A stretch of DNA of 64,000 bases from Parasediminibacterium sp051861445 (GCA_051861445.1 JBHYCS010000001.1:1-64000), one strand, 5' to 3'; counted from the stretch's first letter, positions 53,785 to 62,932 are shown. Numbers and translations: made by a program. Notes: a model not told the origin generated them from the sequence alone.

Positions 53785-56700
53785 TGAATTTAATAGACAA
53801 CATCAATACCAGATTAAACGATGACCTTAAACTTGAAATAAAGAAAGGCTCAAAGTTGTCTATTGCTGCATCATCATTTTCAATTTATGCTTATGAAGCA
53901 TTAAAAAAAGAATTGAAAAATATTGATGAGTTGCGTTTCATTTTTACTTCACCAACTTTTATAGAGGAGAAGTTTCAAAAACAATCAAGAGAGTTTTATA
54001 TACCACACATAGTTAACGAAAGTCAGTTATGTGGTGGAGAGTTTGAGTTACGTTTAAAGAATGAATTAAACCAAAGAGCAATTGCAAAAGAATGTAGTAA
54101 TTGGATAAAAGAGAAAGCAACTTTTAAGTCCAATAAACATTCCAATATGCCTTTAAATGGTGTTATTAATGTTGACAATGTTGAATCTGGTGCAGCTTAT
54201 GCAAATATTACTGGTTTCACATCTTCCGATTTAGGTTTAACACACAAACAAGGTTTTCCTACACTCATTCAAAAAATAGACTTTCCTCAAAGTAAAGCCT
54301 ATTTAGATTGGTTCAATCAAATTTGGCAGAACAACGAAAGCCTGAATGATGTTACCAATTTTGTTCAAGAATATTTTGAAAATGCTTATAAAGAAAATAG
54401 TCCAGAGTTTATTTACTTTATCACATTATACAACATCTTCAACGATTTCTTAGATGATATTGCAGCCGATAATTTACCTAACGATGAAACAGGTTTTAAG
54501 GAAACAATCATCTGGAGTAAATTATTTAATTTTCAAAAAGATGCAGTTATTGGTGCTATCAATAAATTAGAAAAATACAATGGTTGCATCATTGCAGATA
54601 GTGTAGGTCTTGGTAAAACATTTTCAGCACTGGGTGTAATAAAATACTACGAAAAGAGAAACAAAGATGTCTTGGTGCTTTGCCCAAAAAAGTTAGAAGC
54701 AAACTGGAATACATACCGGCATAACGATAGAAACAATATTTTATCTAAAGACAAATTCAATTACGATGTCTTATTTCATACCGACCTTTCAAGAGATAGA
54801 GGAATGAGTAATGGCAGAAATTTAGAGTTGGTTAATTGGGGTAATTATGGTTTAGTAGTGATTGATGAATCCCACAATTTCAGAAATAACAACGCCAACT
54901 TAGGTAGAGAAAATCGTTACCAAAAGTTGCTAAGGAAAATAATGCAGGAAGGTATTGAAACAAAAGTATTAATGCTTTCTGCAACCCCTGTAAACAATCG
55001 TTTCAACGATTTAAAAAACCAGTTGGCTTTAGCTTACGAGGGTTCACCACAAAAAATTGACGTCAAGTTAAATACACAAAAAGGTATAGAACTAATTTTT
55101 AGAAAAGCACAACAAGCATTTAATACTTGGACTAAACTTTCAAATGAAGATAGAACCACAGAAAAGCTATTAGGGATGCTTGACTTTGACTTCTTTGAAA
55201 TATTAGATAGTTTAACAATTGCACGTTCAAGAAAGCATATAACTACTTATTACGACACAACAGATATTGGTAAATTTCCTACAAGAAATAAACCCGTTTC
55301 AATTCATTGTCCATTATCAAATACCAATATCAATTTCAAGGATATAGCAGACCGTTTAGCAATGCTGAATTTATCTGTTTATTCCCCATTAAAATATATC
55401 CTACCAAGCAGGGTAGAAATATACAAATTAAAGTACGATAAGAAAGTAAATGCAGGTACAGGTTCATTCTCTCAAGCAGATAGAGAACGTAGTTTGCAAT
55501 TATTAATGCGAATTAATTTGCTTAAAAGAATTGAAAGTTCAGTTGATTCATTTAGGCTTACATTATTTGATATTATTAGCCAAATTAAAGCCACTATTAA
55601 AACATTGAGTAGTGAAGTTGAAGAATCTGTATCAGGTGTTCAATTTGAGGTTAATTCAGAGGAAATAGATTGGGAAGCAGATTGGGGCGATGAAGAAAAT
55701 ATCATAGGTACAAAAGTAAAAGTAAGAGTAGAAGATTTAGATAAACTAAAATGGACAGAAGACTTAACGGCTGACCTTACAGAATTAGAAACATTGTACA
55801 GTAGTGTTTCAGATGTTGATGCTTCAAAAGATATTAAGCTGCAAACATTAAAAGAGGTAATTGCAGATAAAATAAACAACCCAATAAATGTAGGTAATAA
55901 AAAAATATTAATATTCTCAGCATTTGCAGATACAGCTAACTATTTGTACCAAAAATTAAAAGATGTTTTAGCAAACGAATATGGCTTAAACACTGCATTA
56001 ATAACAGGTTCAAAAAGGCTATGTTCTAATAAAAATATCCCTACCGATTTAAACACATTACTAACTTGCTTTTCACCACTTTCAAAAAACAAGAAAGAAC
56101 TATTTCCTAATCTTACTGATGAAATTGATGTTCTAATTGCTACCGATTGTATTAGTGAAGGTCAAAACTTGCAAGACTGTGATTTCTTGGTGAACTACGA
56201 TATACATTGGAATCCAGTTCGCATCATCCAAAGATTTGGTAGAATAGATAGAATTGGCTCAATTAACGCAAGTATCACTATGGTTAATTTCTGGCCAGAT
56301 GTTTCGTTGGATATATACATCAACTTAAAGCAGAAAGTAGAAGATAGAATGCTTATCAGCAATATGGCAAGCACAGGTGATGATAACATTTTAAACACAG
56401 ACGAGAAAGATTTAGAATACCGTAAAATACAGCTTCAAAAACTACAAACAGAAGTAGTGGATTTAGAAGATTTGAGAGAGGGTGTAAGTATTACAGATTT
56501 AGGGCTAAATGATTTTAGAGTTGACTTATCAAACTTCTTTAAAAAGTACGGTACATTAAAAAACATTCCAGAGGGCTTATATGCAGTTACACAAGCAACA
56601 AACAATTTACAGGCAGGTGTTATTTATGTACTTAAAAACATCAATAACGAAGTAAATGTAGATAAGCAAAATAGGTTACATCCATTCTATTTAATCTACA

Positions 56701-57011
56701 TTAAAAATGATGGTACAGTGCTTCAAAGCTACTTTGAATCCAAAAAAACATTAGACACTATACGTTTACTATGTAAAGGCATTAATGAGCCTCTAATTGA
56801 TTTATGCAACCAGTTTAGCGAAGAAACAGAGGACTTTAAAAAGATGGACTTTTATTCAGGGCTTTTAAAAAAATCAATTAGTTCAATAGTAAAAACAGAT
56901 GAAGATAAAGATGTAAAAAGTTTATTCAAATCAGGTGGTACAACAGCATTAACAAACAAGATAAAAGGCTTTGAAGATTTCAACCTTATTTCATTTATCA
57001 TCATTAAATGA
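53784..57011 (+). CDS. PLD-like and SNF2-type helicase protein
   Basis: A 1075-residue protein. The N-terminal 160 residues resemble a phospholipase D-like domain (SIAASSFSIYAYEALKKEL and FIFTSPTF), but an intact HKD motif is not obvious. A superfamily 2 helicase of SNF2 type follows: Walker A ADSVGLGKT (about residue 272), DESHNFR motif II (about 358), SATPVNNRF motif III and QRFGRIDRIGS motif VI (about 816). It overlaps the end of res by one base and the next gene by four. It is not part of classical type III systems, so this is an added module. Confidence 0.88.
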   Translation: MNLIDNINTRLNDDLKLEIKKGSKLSIAASSFSIYAYEALKKELKNIDELRFIFTSPTFIEEKFQKQSREFYIPHIVNESQLCGGEFELRLKNELNQRAIAKECSNWIKEKATFKSNKHSNMPLNGVINVDNVESGAAYANITGFTSSDLGLTHKQGFPTLIQKIDFPQSKAYLDWFNQIWQNNESLNDVTNFVQEYFENAYKENSPEFIYFITLYNIFNDFLDDIAADNLPNDETGFKETIIWSKLFNFQKDAVIGAINKLEKYNGCIIADSVGLGKTFSALGVIKYYEKRNKDVLVLCPKKLEANWNTYRHNDRNNILSKDKFNYDVLFHTDLSRDRGMSNGRNLELVNWGNYGLVVIDESHNFRNNNANLGRENRYQKLLRKIMQEGIETKVLMLSATPVNNRFNDLKNQLALAYEGSPQKIDVKLNTQKGIELIFRKAQQAFNTWTKLSNEDRTTEKLLGMLDFDFFEILDSLTIARSRKHITTYYDTTDIGKFPTRNKPVSIHCPLSNTNINFKDIADRLAMLNLSVYSPLKYILPSRVEIYKLKYDKKVNAGTGSFSQADRERSLQLLMRINLLKRIESSVDSFRLTLFDIISQIKATIKTLSSEVEESVSGVQFEVNSEEIDWEADWGDEENIIGTKVKVRVEDLDKLKWTEDLTADLTELETLYSSVSDVDASKDIKLQTLKEVIADKINNPINVGNKKILIFSAFADTANYLYQKLKDVLANEYGLNTALITGSKRLCSNKNIPTDLNTLLTCFSPLSKNKKELFPNLTDEIDVLIATDCISEGQNLQDCDFLVNYDIHWNPVRIIQRFGRIDRIGSINASITMVNFWPDVSLDIYINLKQKVEDRMLISNMASTGDDNILNTDEKDLEYRKIQLQKLQTEVVDLEDLREGVSITDLGLNDFRVDLSNFFKKYGTLKNIPEGLYAVTQATNNLQAGVIYVLKNINNEVNVDKQNRLHPFYLIYIKNDGTVLQSYFESKKTLDTIRLLCKGINEPLIDLCNQFSEETEDFKKMDFYSGLLKKSISSIVKTDEDKDVKSLFKSGGTTALTNKIKGFEDFNLISFIIIK

Positions 57012-57655
57012 GTTACTTCAATTTACCCATATCATCCAATGTAAACAGATTCATTCCTAAGAATGCTTTTGATGCTTTCACCAATGCAAAACAAAAGAAA
57101 AAATTTACCGATATAATCGATAAAATAACTTGGCTTAATAAGTTATCAAAAGAAACAATTAACCTCACAGGCAAAGAAGTTCCAGAGTTACAAATATTTG
57201 AAATAAAGCTAAAAGAAGAATGTTATCCAAAAGACTTGTTAGACATCATTGATAAATCAATTCCTTATCAAATCATTTTTGTTTTATCATACCAAGATAC
57301 AATACTAATTAGCACATCAAAAAAGCATAACCACCCACTCAACCAAGATAATGCAGTTGTAGATTGGTCTTTTGCAACACAATGGTTTTTAGCAAATGAA
57401 AATAAATATCAACTGAACTTAAAAATTAGCCTTGATTTTGTGTATGCAGATTTCTGTTCCCAACTTTCAAACTATACCCAAGAACAGAAAGATATAACCA
57501 AGATAATTGACCACGATAAATACTTAAAAGGGTTAAAAAAGCAAATAGCAGATTTAAAAAAAGCTATCAAAGCAGAAAAACAGTTTAATAAAAAAGTAGA
57601 ATTGAATATTCAACTTCGTAAACTTTGTATTGAGTATTTGGCAATTTTGAAGTAA
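57008..57655 (+). CDS. DUF4391 family protein
   Basis: A 215-residue soluble protein matching DUF4391, with LPISSNVNRFIPKNAFDAF at the N-terminus and a central QIIFVLSYQDTILISTSKKHN strand pair. The C-terminus is a Lys-rich coiled coil (LKGLKKQIADLKKAIKAE). It overlaps the stop codon of the helicase by four bases (ATGA type), so translation is coupled. Proteins of this family are found next to PLD/SNF2 helicases, and a role as partner of that helicase is inferred. Confidence 0.85.
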   Translation: MSYFNLPISSNVNRFIPKNAFDAFTNAKQKKKFTDIIDKITWLNKLSKETINLTGKEVPELQIFEIKLKEECYPKDLLDIIDKSIPYQIIFVLSYQDTILISTSKKHNHPLNQDNAVVDWSFATQWFLANENKYQLNLKISLDFVYADFCSQLSNYTQEQKDITKIIDHDKYLKGLKKQIADLKKAIKAEKQFNKKVELNIQLRKLCIEYLAILK

Positions 57656-57749
57656 TACTTTAGTTCTGATTATGATAGAAATTTTCTATTATAGCACAGC
57701 TTAGTCAGCAAAGAATGCCTTATTAAATTATTAACATCTTTGTACTACA

Positions 57750-58802
57750 ATGAAACAATTATTATCGCAAATACAAACCATCTTAGCTGATTACCATTGT
57801 GATAGAGGGTTTGTTATGTCAGAGGAACACATAGAAGAATGGGTGAATCAATTTGAAGCTGCTGATAGAGCGTTTATACTATCCGAGTTTTTACATATCC
57901 TTAACAATGGTGTTTATATTTCTAAGCAAAAGGCAAAAGAATTACTACATAGGCAGGTAATAAAAATGACTGAGATATATAAATACCCAGATGAAATTTC
58001 TTACTTAGTCGATACCGTTTTTTTACAGTTACAACCCGATGGCAAAAGCCAATCTATTTTGCTTAATTTATTAGATGAAGTGTTACAAACAAACTATGGC
58101 ATAGGCTTACAACAATGTGGCAGTAGAAATAAGAAAAATTATATCTACTTAGATGATGTTTTAGCTACTGGCAAAACAGTTTTAAGAGATTGTCGTAATT
58201 GGCTAAGTGGTAATGATATAGATGAAGAAGGTAATTTAAAAGCATTTTTAGATGGTAAAATTAATTTTTGTATAATAGTATTTTGCAGCCATTCTTGGGC
58301 AGTAGATAATATTAGAACGAGTTTAAAACTTCACTTTAACAAAGACGCAATTATAAAAAAATTAATTATCTACAAGCACTATTATGTCGAAAATCAAGTC
58401 TTAGAGTTCAATCACAAATTAAATTTAGCATACCCTATTAATGAACAACCAGATGCTATTCACGACTATTTAAAAAACTTGCCTGCTACAAAAAATGAAA
58501 GTAGAGCTTATAGAAAGCCAACCCAACCATCAGAAGAAAATTTTTTTTCCAGTAAAGAAAATCGGATTAGATTTGAACAAATAGTTTTATCAACTGGTAT
58601 TAATATTTTAGGTAAGGTTAAGGTTCTTGCTTCTAATCAAAGACCATTAGGAAATACTTACCCAGACTATAAAACATTTGGTACAGGAACATTGTTTTTT
58701 ACTTGGAGTAACATATCAAATACCTGTCCTATTGTTTTTTGGTGGGATAATCCAGCACACAATTGGAAAGGATTATTTCCGTTATACAAAAGAGGTGTTT
58801 AA
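57750..58802 (+). CDS. Phosphoribosyltransferase-like protein (PRTase-CE type)
   Basis: A 350-residue protein with a PRPP-binding loop YIYLDDVLATGKTVLRD at about residues 130-146, which is the classical type I phosphoribosyltransferase signature (two Asp, then Gly-x-Thr). A Cys-containing IIVFCSH strand follows at about residue 173. The N-terminal 120 residues are helical and the C-terminal 90 residues contain aromatic, Trp-rich strands ending in WWDNPAHNWKGLFPLYKR. It resembles the PRTase-CE group that I know from predicted conflict systems. It lies 94 bases after the DUF4391 gene and 26 before the NADAR gene. Confidence 0.82.
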   Translation: MKQLLSQIQTILADYHCDRGFVMSEEHIEEWVNQFEAADRAFILSEFLHILNNGVYISKQKAKELLHRQVIKMTEIYKYPDEISYLVDTVFLQLQPDGKSQSILLNLLDEVLQTNYGIGLQQCGSRNKKNYIYLDDVLATGKTVLRDCRNWLSGNDIDEEGNLKAFLDGKINFCIIVFCSHSWAVDNIRTSLKLHFNKDAIIKKLIIYKHYYVENQVLEFNHKLNLAYPINEQPDAIHDYLKNLPATKNESRAYRKPTQPSEENFFSSKENRIRFEQIVLSTGINILGKVKVLASNQRPLGNTYPDYKTFGTGTLFFTWSNISNTCPIVFWWDNPAHNWKGLFPLYKRGV

Positions 58803-58828
58803 AAAAATACTGTATTATTGTGCCGAAA

Positions 58829-59449
58829 ATGTCTATCAGAAAATATAACATAAACGATGTCGTTGCGTTCCGCAAAACTACTGAAGCATTTGGTGGTCTA
58901 TCAAATATGGCTGCTGGCTACAGTTTAAATGTTAATGGTATTATCATAAAATCTGCCGAGCATTTATATCAGGCAATGCGTTTTCCTTACCAGCCAGAAA
59001 TTCAATCTGAGGTATTAGAAGAGTACAGTCCAATGACTGCAAAAATGATTAGCAAAAAATATGCTGCCAAGTACACTCGTCCAGATTGGGATAGGGTACG
59101 TTTTGCTATTATGAAATGGGTATTAGAAATTAAATTATCTCAAAACTGGAATACTTTCGGTTCACTACTTTTAGAAACAGGCAATAGACCAATTGTTGAA
59201 CTTACACCAAAAGATAAAGTTTGGGGTGCAGTTTTAACTGGTGATACTTTAGAAGGTACAAATGCTTTAGGCAGATTATTAATGCAAATACGTGAAGACT
59301 ACGTAAAGAAAAACGACTATCAACGTTGCATCAACCCTCTTGATATACCTGCATTTTTATTGTACAACAATCCAATTGAATTAGTTTGTAATGATGTTTT
59401 TTATTACGAGTTAATGGCAAGTGAAGATGCTAATCTGGAATTAGCTTAA
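58829..59449 (+). CDS. NADAR family protein (YbiA-like N-glycosidase)
   Basis: A 206-residue NADAR (DUF1768) protein. Conserved features are FGGLSNMA near the N-terminus, the catalytic-region SAEHLYQAMRF, and RVRFAIMKWVLEIKLSQN followed by WGAVLTGDTLEGTNALGRLLM. NADAR enzymes cleave N-glycosidic bonds, and some remove ADP-ribose from guanine in DNA. A C-terminal extension of about 45 residues (from KKNDYQRCINPL) is not typical. I chose the ATG at 58829; the longer frame would overlap the previous gene. It forms a two-gene unit with the PRTase-like gene. Confidence 0.9.
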   Translation: MSIRKYNINDVVAFRKTTEAFGGLSNMAAGYSLNVNGIIIKSAEHLYQAMRFPYQPEIQSEVLEEYSPMTAKMISKKYAAKYTRPDWDRVRFAIMKWVLEIKLSQNWNTFGSLLLETGNRPIVELTPKDKVWGAVLTGDTLEGTNALGRLLMQIREDYVKKNDYQRCINPLDIPAFLLYNNPIELVCNDVFYYELMASEDANLELA

Positions 59450-60614
59450 AGCCAAACTACCCTACGCACAGAAAACACGGCTTGTGCAGTGCTATCACAC
59501 AACCCCATCCCGATACTGCACTTTGTGTTACTGTCAATTTTCAACTGCTATATTTTTTATTGCATTGCAGCTAAAGCATTTGGCACATTTGCTATTCCAT
59601 TTCATTCCATATCAAAAGAGCCAAGCCAACACACGGCAAAGCAATAAAAAATCGGTCATTCCAACCACCGCCACCATTCCCTTATAGCAGTACGAAAAAT
59701 TGCCAGAAGCTACTTAAACATAAAGTGCCATTATGCAATTTTTTTTCTACCCTCATACAAGTATGCTAATCTAAAAAAATCACATAATCACTTTATGTTA
59801 AATAGCCAACACAAGCATTTTAATAAAATGCAGCCGTGTTTTTGCCTATGCTTCTAAAACCCTCAGCACCCACCCAACCCATTTTTTAGTGGTCAGTAAA
59901 ATAAAGCAGCGATGCTTCAAGCCCTGTGGTGCATTCAGCTTCATTCATTACACTTCCATTACGTTACAGGGTTTCGTTACACTACACCACCTTCCACTCA
60001 TTACAGTTACATTCATTTCAGCCCATTGCACCACTACACAGCAACAGCCTTTCCTCATTCCATTTCGCAAGCCAGCCATTACTTTTCGTGGTTTCGATGT
60101 TACCCTGCCAGCACAGTTTGCTTTTGTAGGCTTCGCCAATTTACAAAAGCAAAGCCATATCACTGGCAACATCTCAATACCACTTCAAGCACCCTTTCTA
60201 TTGCTCATTCCATTCGGTCAGGCACTTGCTTTTTTGCTATGCTACGGCTAAACACAATGCTTTATTTTCCTGTAGTTTTTAACCCATCCTAACGCTGCAA
60301 GTAATTGAAGGTTTTTCTCTTTTTTCTTTCAAGGAAATGGAAGTTATCGTTTTAATCTATTGTCCAGCAATAGGCAAAATTATGCCCTCTTTAGTCGGCA
60401 AGGTCTGCACTACACTTTGTTCCGTTTGCCTATCGGTTTTTACAAAAAAATCTTCCCCTGTTTTTAGCTTGCCTTAGCTATCGCAAAATTGGCAAGCATC
60501 AGGGAGTATTTTTCTTGCAAAAAACCTTGCCTTCCCTGCCCACGCTGCATTTGGGTTGCCTATCGCTGGTCAATAGTGGTTTTCTGCCATTAGTAAAAAT
60601 CAGTGGTAGTTTTT
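59450..60614. other. Long C-rich region without a convincing gene
   Basis: About 1.16 kb with a visibly C-rich, G-poor plus strand, unlike its neighbours. Several short frames overlap in all directions, but none resembles a known protein or has a normal start. The region holds several inverted repeats: GTGCAGT/ACTGCAC (59484-59521), AACATAAAGTG/CACTTTATGTT (59717-59799), and a nested stem near 60456-60504 with arms CCCTG-GCTTGCC and GGCAAGC-CAGGG. It may be decayed genes, a structured RNA or an element-specific DNA region. Confidence 0.5.
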
Positions 60615-61046
60615 ATGTTTACATTCTCAATTCAATGCTTTAATCAAATTAGCACAAAGGCTATTTCACAGCCACAATTTTTTGTTTTGTCTAAAGGTTT
60701 AAATAGTGGCAAGCCACTAAAAACACATTGCCCTAATTGCTTTGTAATCACTACAAAAAACGAAGAAGAAAAGGAGTTTTTATATTGGTTGTGTTGGGGT
60801 TTATGGCAGTCAAAAAAGTTTCATCAATTGCTTACAGGTTCGGTTATTCCCTTTGTTCGTTTATTCGAGTTTAAAGCATTTTTAAAAGAACAAGCTGCAA
60901 CAGCATTTGCAGAAAAAGAGCAGTACAACAAAAACGTAAAAGCATTGCAACAATTAGAGCAACTCGAAAAAAACTACAAGCAAAATCTGCTGCTAATAAT
61001 GGATGCAAAAAGGGCAATTTTCCAACGAGCAACTGCAAGGCGGTAG
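60615..61046 (+). CDS. DUF6943 family protein, 143 aa
   Basis: A small protein of the type found in Bacteroidota mobile islands, which I place in DUF6943: the conserved FFVLSKGLNSGKPL-HCPNCFV is followed by KEFLYWLCWGLWQSKKFHQLLTGSVIPF. The single CPNC is a possible metal site. The C-terminus is a charged coiled coil. I start at the ATG at 60615; a GTG four codons upstream would also work. Its function is unknown. Confidence 0.75.
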   Translation: MFTFSIQCFNQISTKAISQPQFFVLSKGLNSGKPLKTHCPNCFVITTKNEEEKEFLYWLCWGLWQSKKFHQLLTGSVIPFVRLFEFKAFLKEQAATAFAEKEQYNKNVKALQQLEQLEKNYKQNLLLIMDAKRAIFQRATARR

Positions 61047-61473
61047 CTGCCTTTGCATAACATTTTTATACAGCAAAAATAGCTATGGCAGGCAAACACA
61101 CAGAGCCAACAAATGCCACCAAAGCAGTTCGGCATAAACACAAACCCAAAACACAAAGCCTTCTTTTATTCCGCATCCTCTTTGGTGTCATTATCTGCCT
61201 TCGCTAATGGATGCTTATAAAAAATTTAGTTATGCAAAAACAGCTTCGCATCATCAGTCGTTACCGTTTGGCAGTTTGCCCTCTCAGCCATTGCAATTTT
61301 CCAGTTCCAGCTTTGCCGCCTTTGGCATTCAGTCGTCATTTGTGCAGGTTGCCAGTTTTCTATCGTCCAGCTTTTGGGGTTCGTGCCTTTCATTTGGCTT
61401 CCATTGGTTGGTTTGTTTTCGTTTATCCATCTGGTCGCCGTCAGCTTTCTGCATTGCCTTTTTAGGGCTTTGC
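61047..61473. other. Region with no secure gene; one possible 40-residue peptide
   Basis: About 430 bases. A 40-codon frame at 61085-61207 (MAGKHTEPTNA..., basic with a hydrophobic C-terminus) could encode a small protein, but nothing supports it beyond the open frame. Longer overlapping frames at 61207-61527 on the plus and 61226-61513 on the minus strand look like chance readings of skewed DNA. Confidence 0.3.
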
Positions 61474-61510
61474 ATAAAAAAAGTTGCAACCGTTTCGGGT
61501 TGCAACTTTT
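61474..61510. terminator. Strong hairpin terminator
   Basis: AAGTTGCAACC (61481-61491) pairs with GGTTGCAACTT (61498-61508). The minus-strand exit has a run of Ts, so it terminates the gene at 61548-62303. Confidence 0.8.
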
Positions 61511-61547
61511 CAATTTTACTTTCTTAAAATCCCATCAAGGTTTGCGA

Positions 61548-62303
61548 TTATACACCACTAACTTTTACAATGGAAAGAGCATTGAAAGCACCATTTTTCA
61601 ACGGATATTTTACACCGTTTACATCTTGATAAAACTCAATTCCTAACACTAAAAACAATGGATGTGTACTGTTAGCAGTCACACTATTGTTTAAGTTAAT
61701 AACGGCAGTTGCTGTACCATCCCAAGCTAAAACACCACCTGCACTTGTATCAGCAATAAAAGTTTCATTTTCAAAATCAACTTCAACACCAGATGCAACA
61801 AGTTTAAAGTGTGTAGTACCACCTGGAGCAGCAACCATATCACTTGGTACAAAACTTGGTACACTAATATTCAAATCCCCTGTAACACGGTTAATGCTTG
61901 GTGTACTTGGTGCAAATAATGTGTTGCTCAACTTAGCACCACTGTTAAATTCAAAACCTTCAAGCAATTCAGCTTCACCATCAATAACATTACGTTGACC
62001 TCTCACACTGGTTGTATCAGCTTGTAATACTTCAACCATTTTTTGTGTTAATCGGCTTACCATTCTGTTATCACTTGAATTTTGCAATAACACCCTTAAT
62101 GAGTTGCGTAAAACCTTACCAGCTTTACCTGCTGCACCAAATTCGTTGCCGTTTTCTCGGGTTCTTTGAAATGCAGGGTCATTTGCTATACGATTTGCAT
62201 CAACACCGCCTTTTTCTCTTGCCAAGTAACCATCTTGACTTTTGTAGAAGGTAATACCACCGATAGTACCATCTAATTTTAAAATCCCTTTTTGCTTTGC
62301 CAT
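61548..62303 (-). CDS. Bacteroidota island-associated hypothetical protein, 251 aa
   Basis: The N-terminal block MAKQKGILKLDGTIGGITFYK plus REKGGVDANRIANDPAFQRTRENG is strongly conserved in a Bacteroidota-specific hypothetical family that I have seen on mobile elements. The rest is a beta-rich domain with many Thr, Ser and Asn residues (ISVPSFVPSD, AWDGTATAVINLNNSV). There is no signal peptide. It has its own terminator and lies 32 bases downstream of the thermonuclease gene, so the two may be one unit. The function is unknown. Confidence 0.8.
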   Translation of the reverse strand: MAKQKGILKLDGTIGGITFYKSQDGYLAREKGGVDANRIANDPAFQRTRENGNEFGAAGKAGKVLRNSLRVLLQNSSDNRMVSRLTQKMVEVLQADTTSVRGQRNVIDGEAELLEGFEFNSGAKLSNTLFAPSTPSINRVTGDLNISVPSFVPSDMVAAPGGTTHFKLVASGVEVDFENETFIADTSAGGVLAWDGTATAVINLNNSVTANSTHPLFLVLGIEFYQDVNGVKYPLKNGAFNALSIVKVSGV

Positions 62304-62335
62304 TTTCTATATTTTTTAAATGAATGAATAAAAAT

Positions 62336-62848
62336 TTATGAATTACAACCTTTGCAATACTTAACCCTGTTTTTTGCATTTAGGCTTCTAAAAACTGATG
62401 GAGGACAAACTTTGTTTGCCCCACATTTCCAAAGCCCTAAATGCTTATCAATAGCTGTTTCTTGCATCATTGCCAGTTCAGCCTTATTGCTATATTCTAC
62501 ATAATGCCAAGCCCAGCCATTGCTTACTAAAATGCTATCTAAGGCTTTGCCATTAATAGTAACACTTGCAAGCACTCTATTATATCGGTCAAGTTTTAAG
62601 CTATCCACTAAAACAGTTTTACCAAGTATTAATTTGCTCACACTATCCTTTGCAGCTTCACCAAAACTTTGTTTTGTTTCAGGTGCATCTACATTCAATA
62701 ATCTTACTGTAAAAATTCGTTTACCTTTAAGCATTTGGTAAGTATCACCATCAATCACACGAATAACAGTTGCACTATTTTGTGCAATTGCTGATGTGAT
62801 TTGTAACATCAAATAAGGAAGTAGAATAAGTAGCTTCATTGCTTTCAT
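62336..62848 (-). CDS. Secreted thermonuclease family protein (staphylococcal nuclease-like)
   Basis: A 170-residue protein with a signal peptide (LLILLPYLMLQITSAIAQ) and an SNase (OB-fold) domain. The active-site region appears as VIRVIDGDTYQM and VRLLNVDAPETKQ, with LDRYNRVLASV containing the second Arg-type site. Such enzymes cleave DNA and RNA in a calcium-dependent way. A Cys-rich C-terminus (CGANKVCPPSV, YCKGCNS) suggests disulfides or metal binding. It is on the island, upstream of the 251-residue gene on the same strand. A Met four residues in could be the start. Confidence 0.92.
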   Translation of the reverse strand: MKAMKLLILLPYLMLQITSAIAQNSATVIRVIDGDTYQMLKGKRIFTVRLLNVDAPETKQSFGEAAKDSVSKLILGKTVLVDSLKLDRYNRVLASVTINGKALDSILVSNGWAWHYVEYSNKAELAMMQETAIDKHLGLWKCGANKVCPPSVFRSLNAKNRVKYCKGCNS

Positions 62849-62932
62849 AACCCAAAACTATTATCACTTAAAACCCTTTCCTAAAAGGCACTTCCGCTAT
62901 GTGTCATTCTTGCCGATATTGCCAATAAAGTT

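Noticed and set aside
59889..60292. Overlapping plus-strand frames in the C-rich region (about 67 to 126 codons)
   Set aside because: They overlap in several frames, are rich in His, Phe and Leu because of base skew, and match no family I know.
61226..61513. 95-codon minus-strand frame overlapping the terminator
   Set aside because: It begins inside the terminator hairpin of the neighbouring gene, so translation is unlikely.
61207..61527. 106-codon plus-strand frame rich in Ser and Phe
   Set aside because: It is a low-complexity reading of skewed DNA and runs through a strong terminator hairpin.
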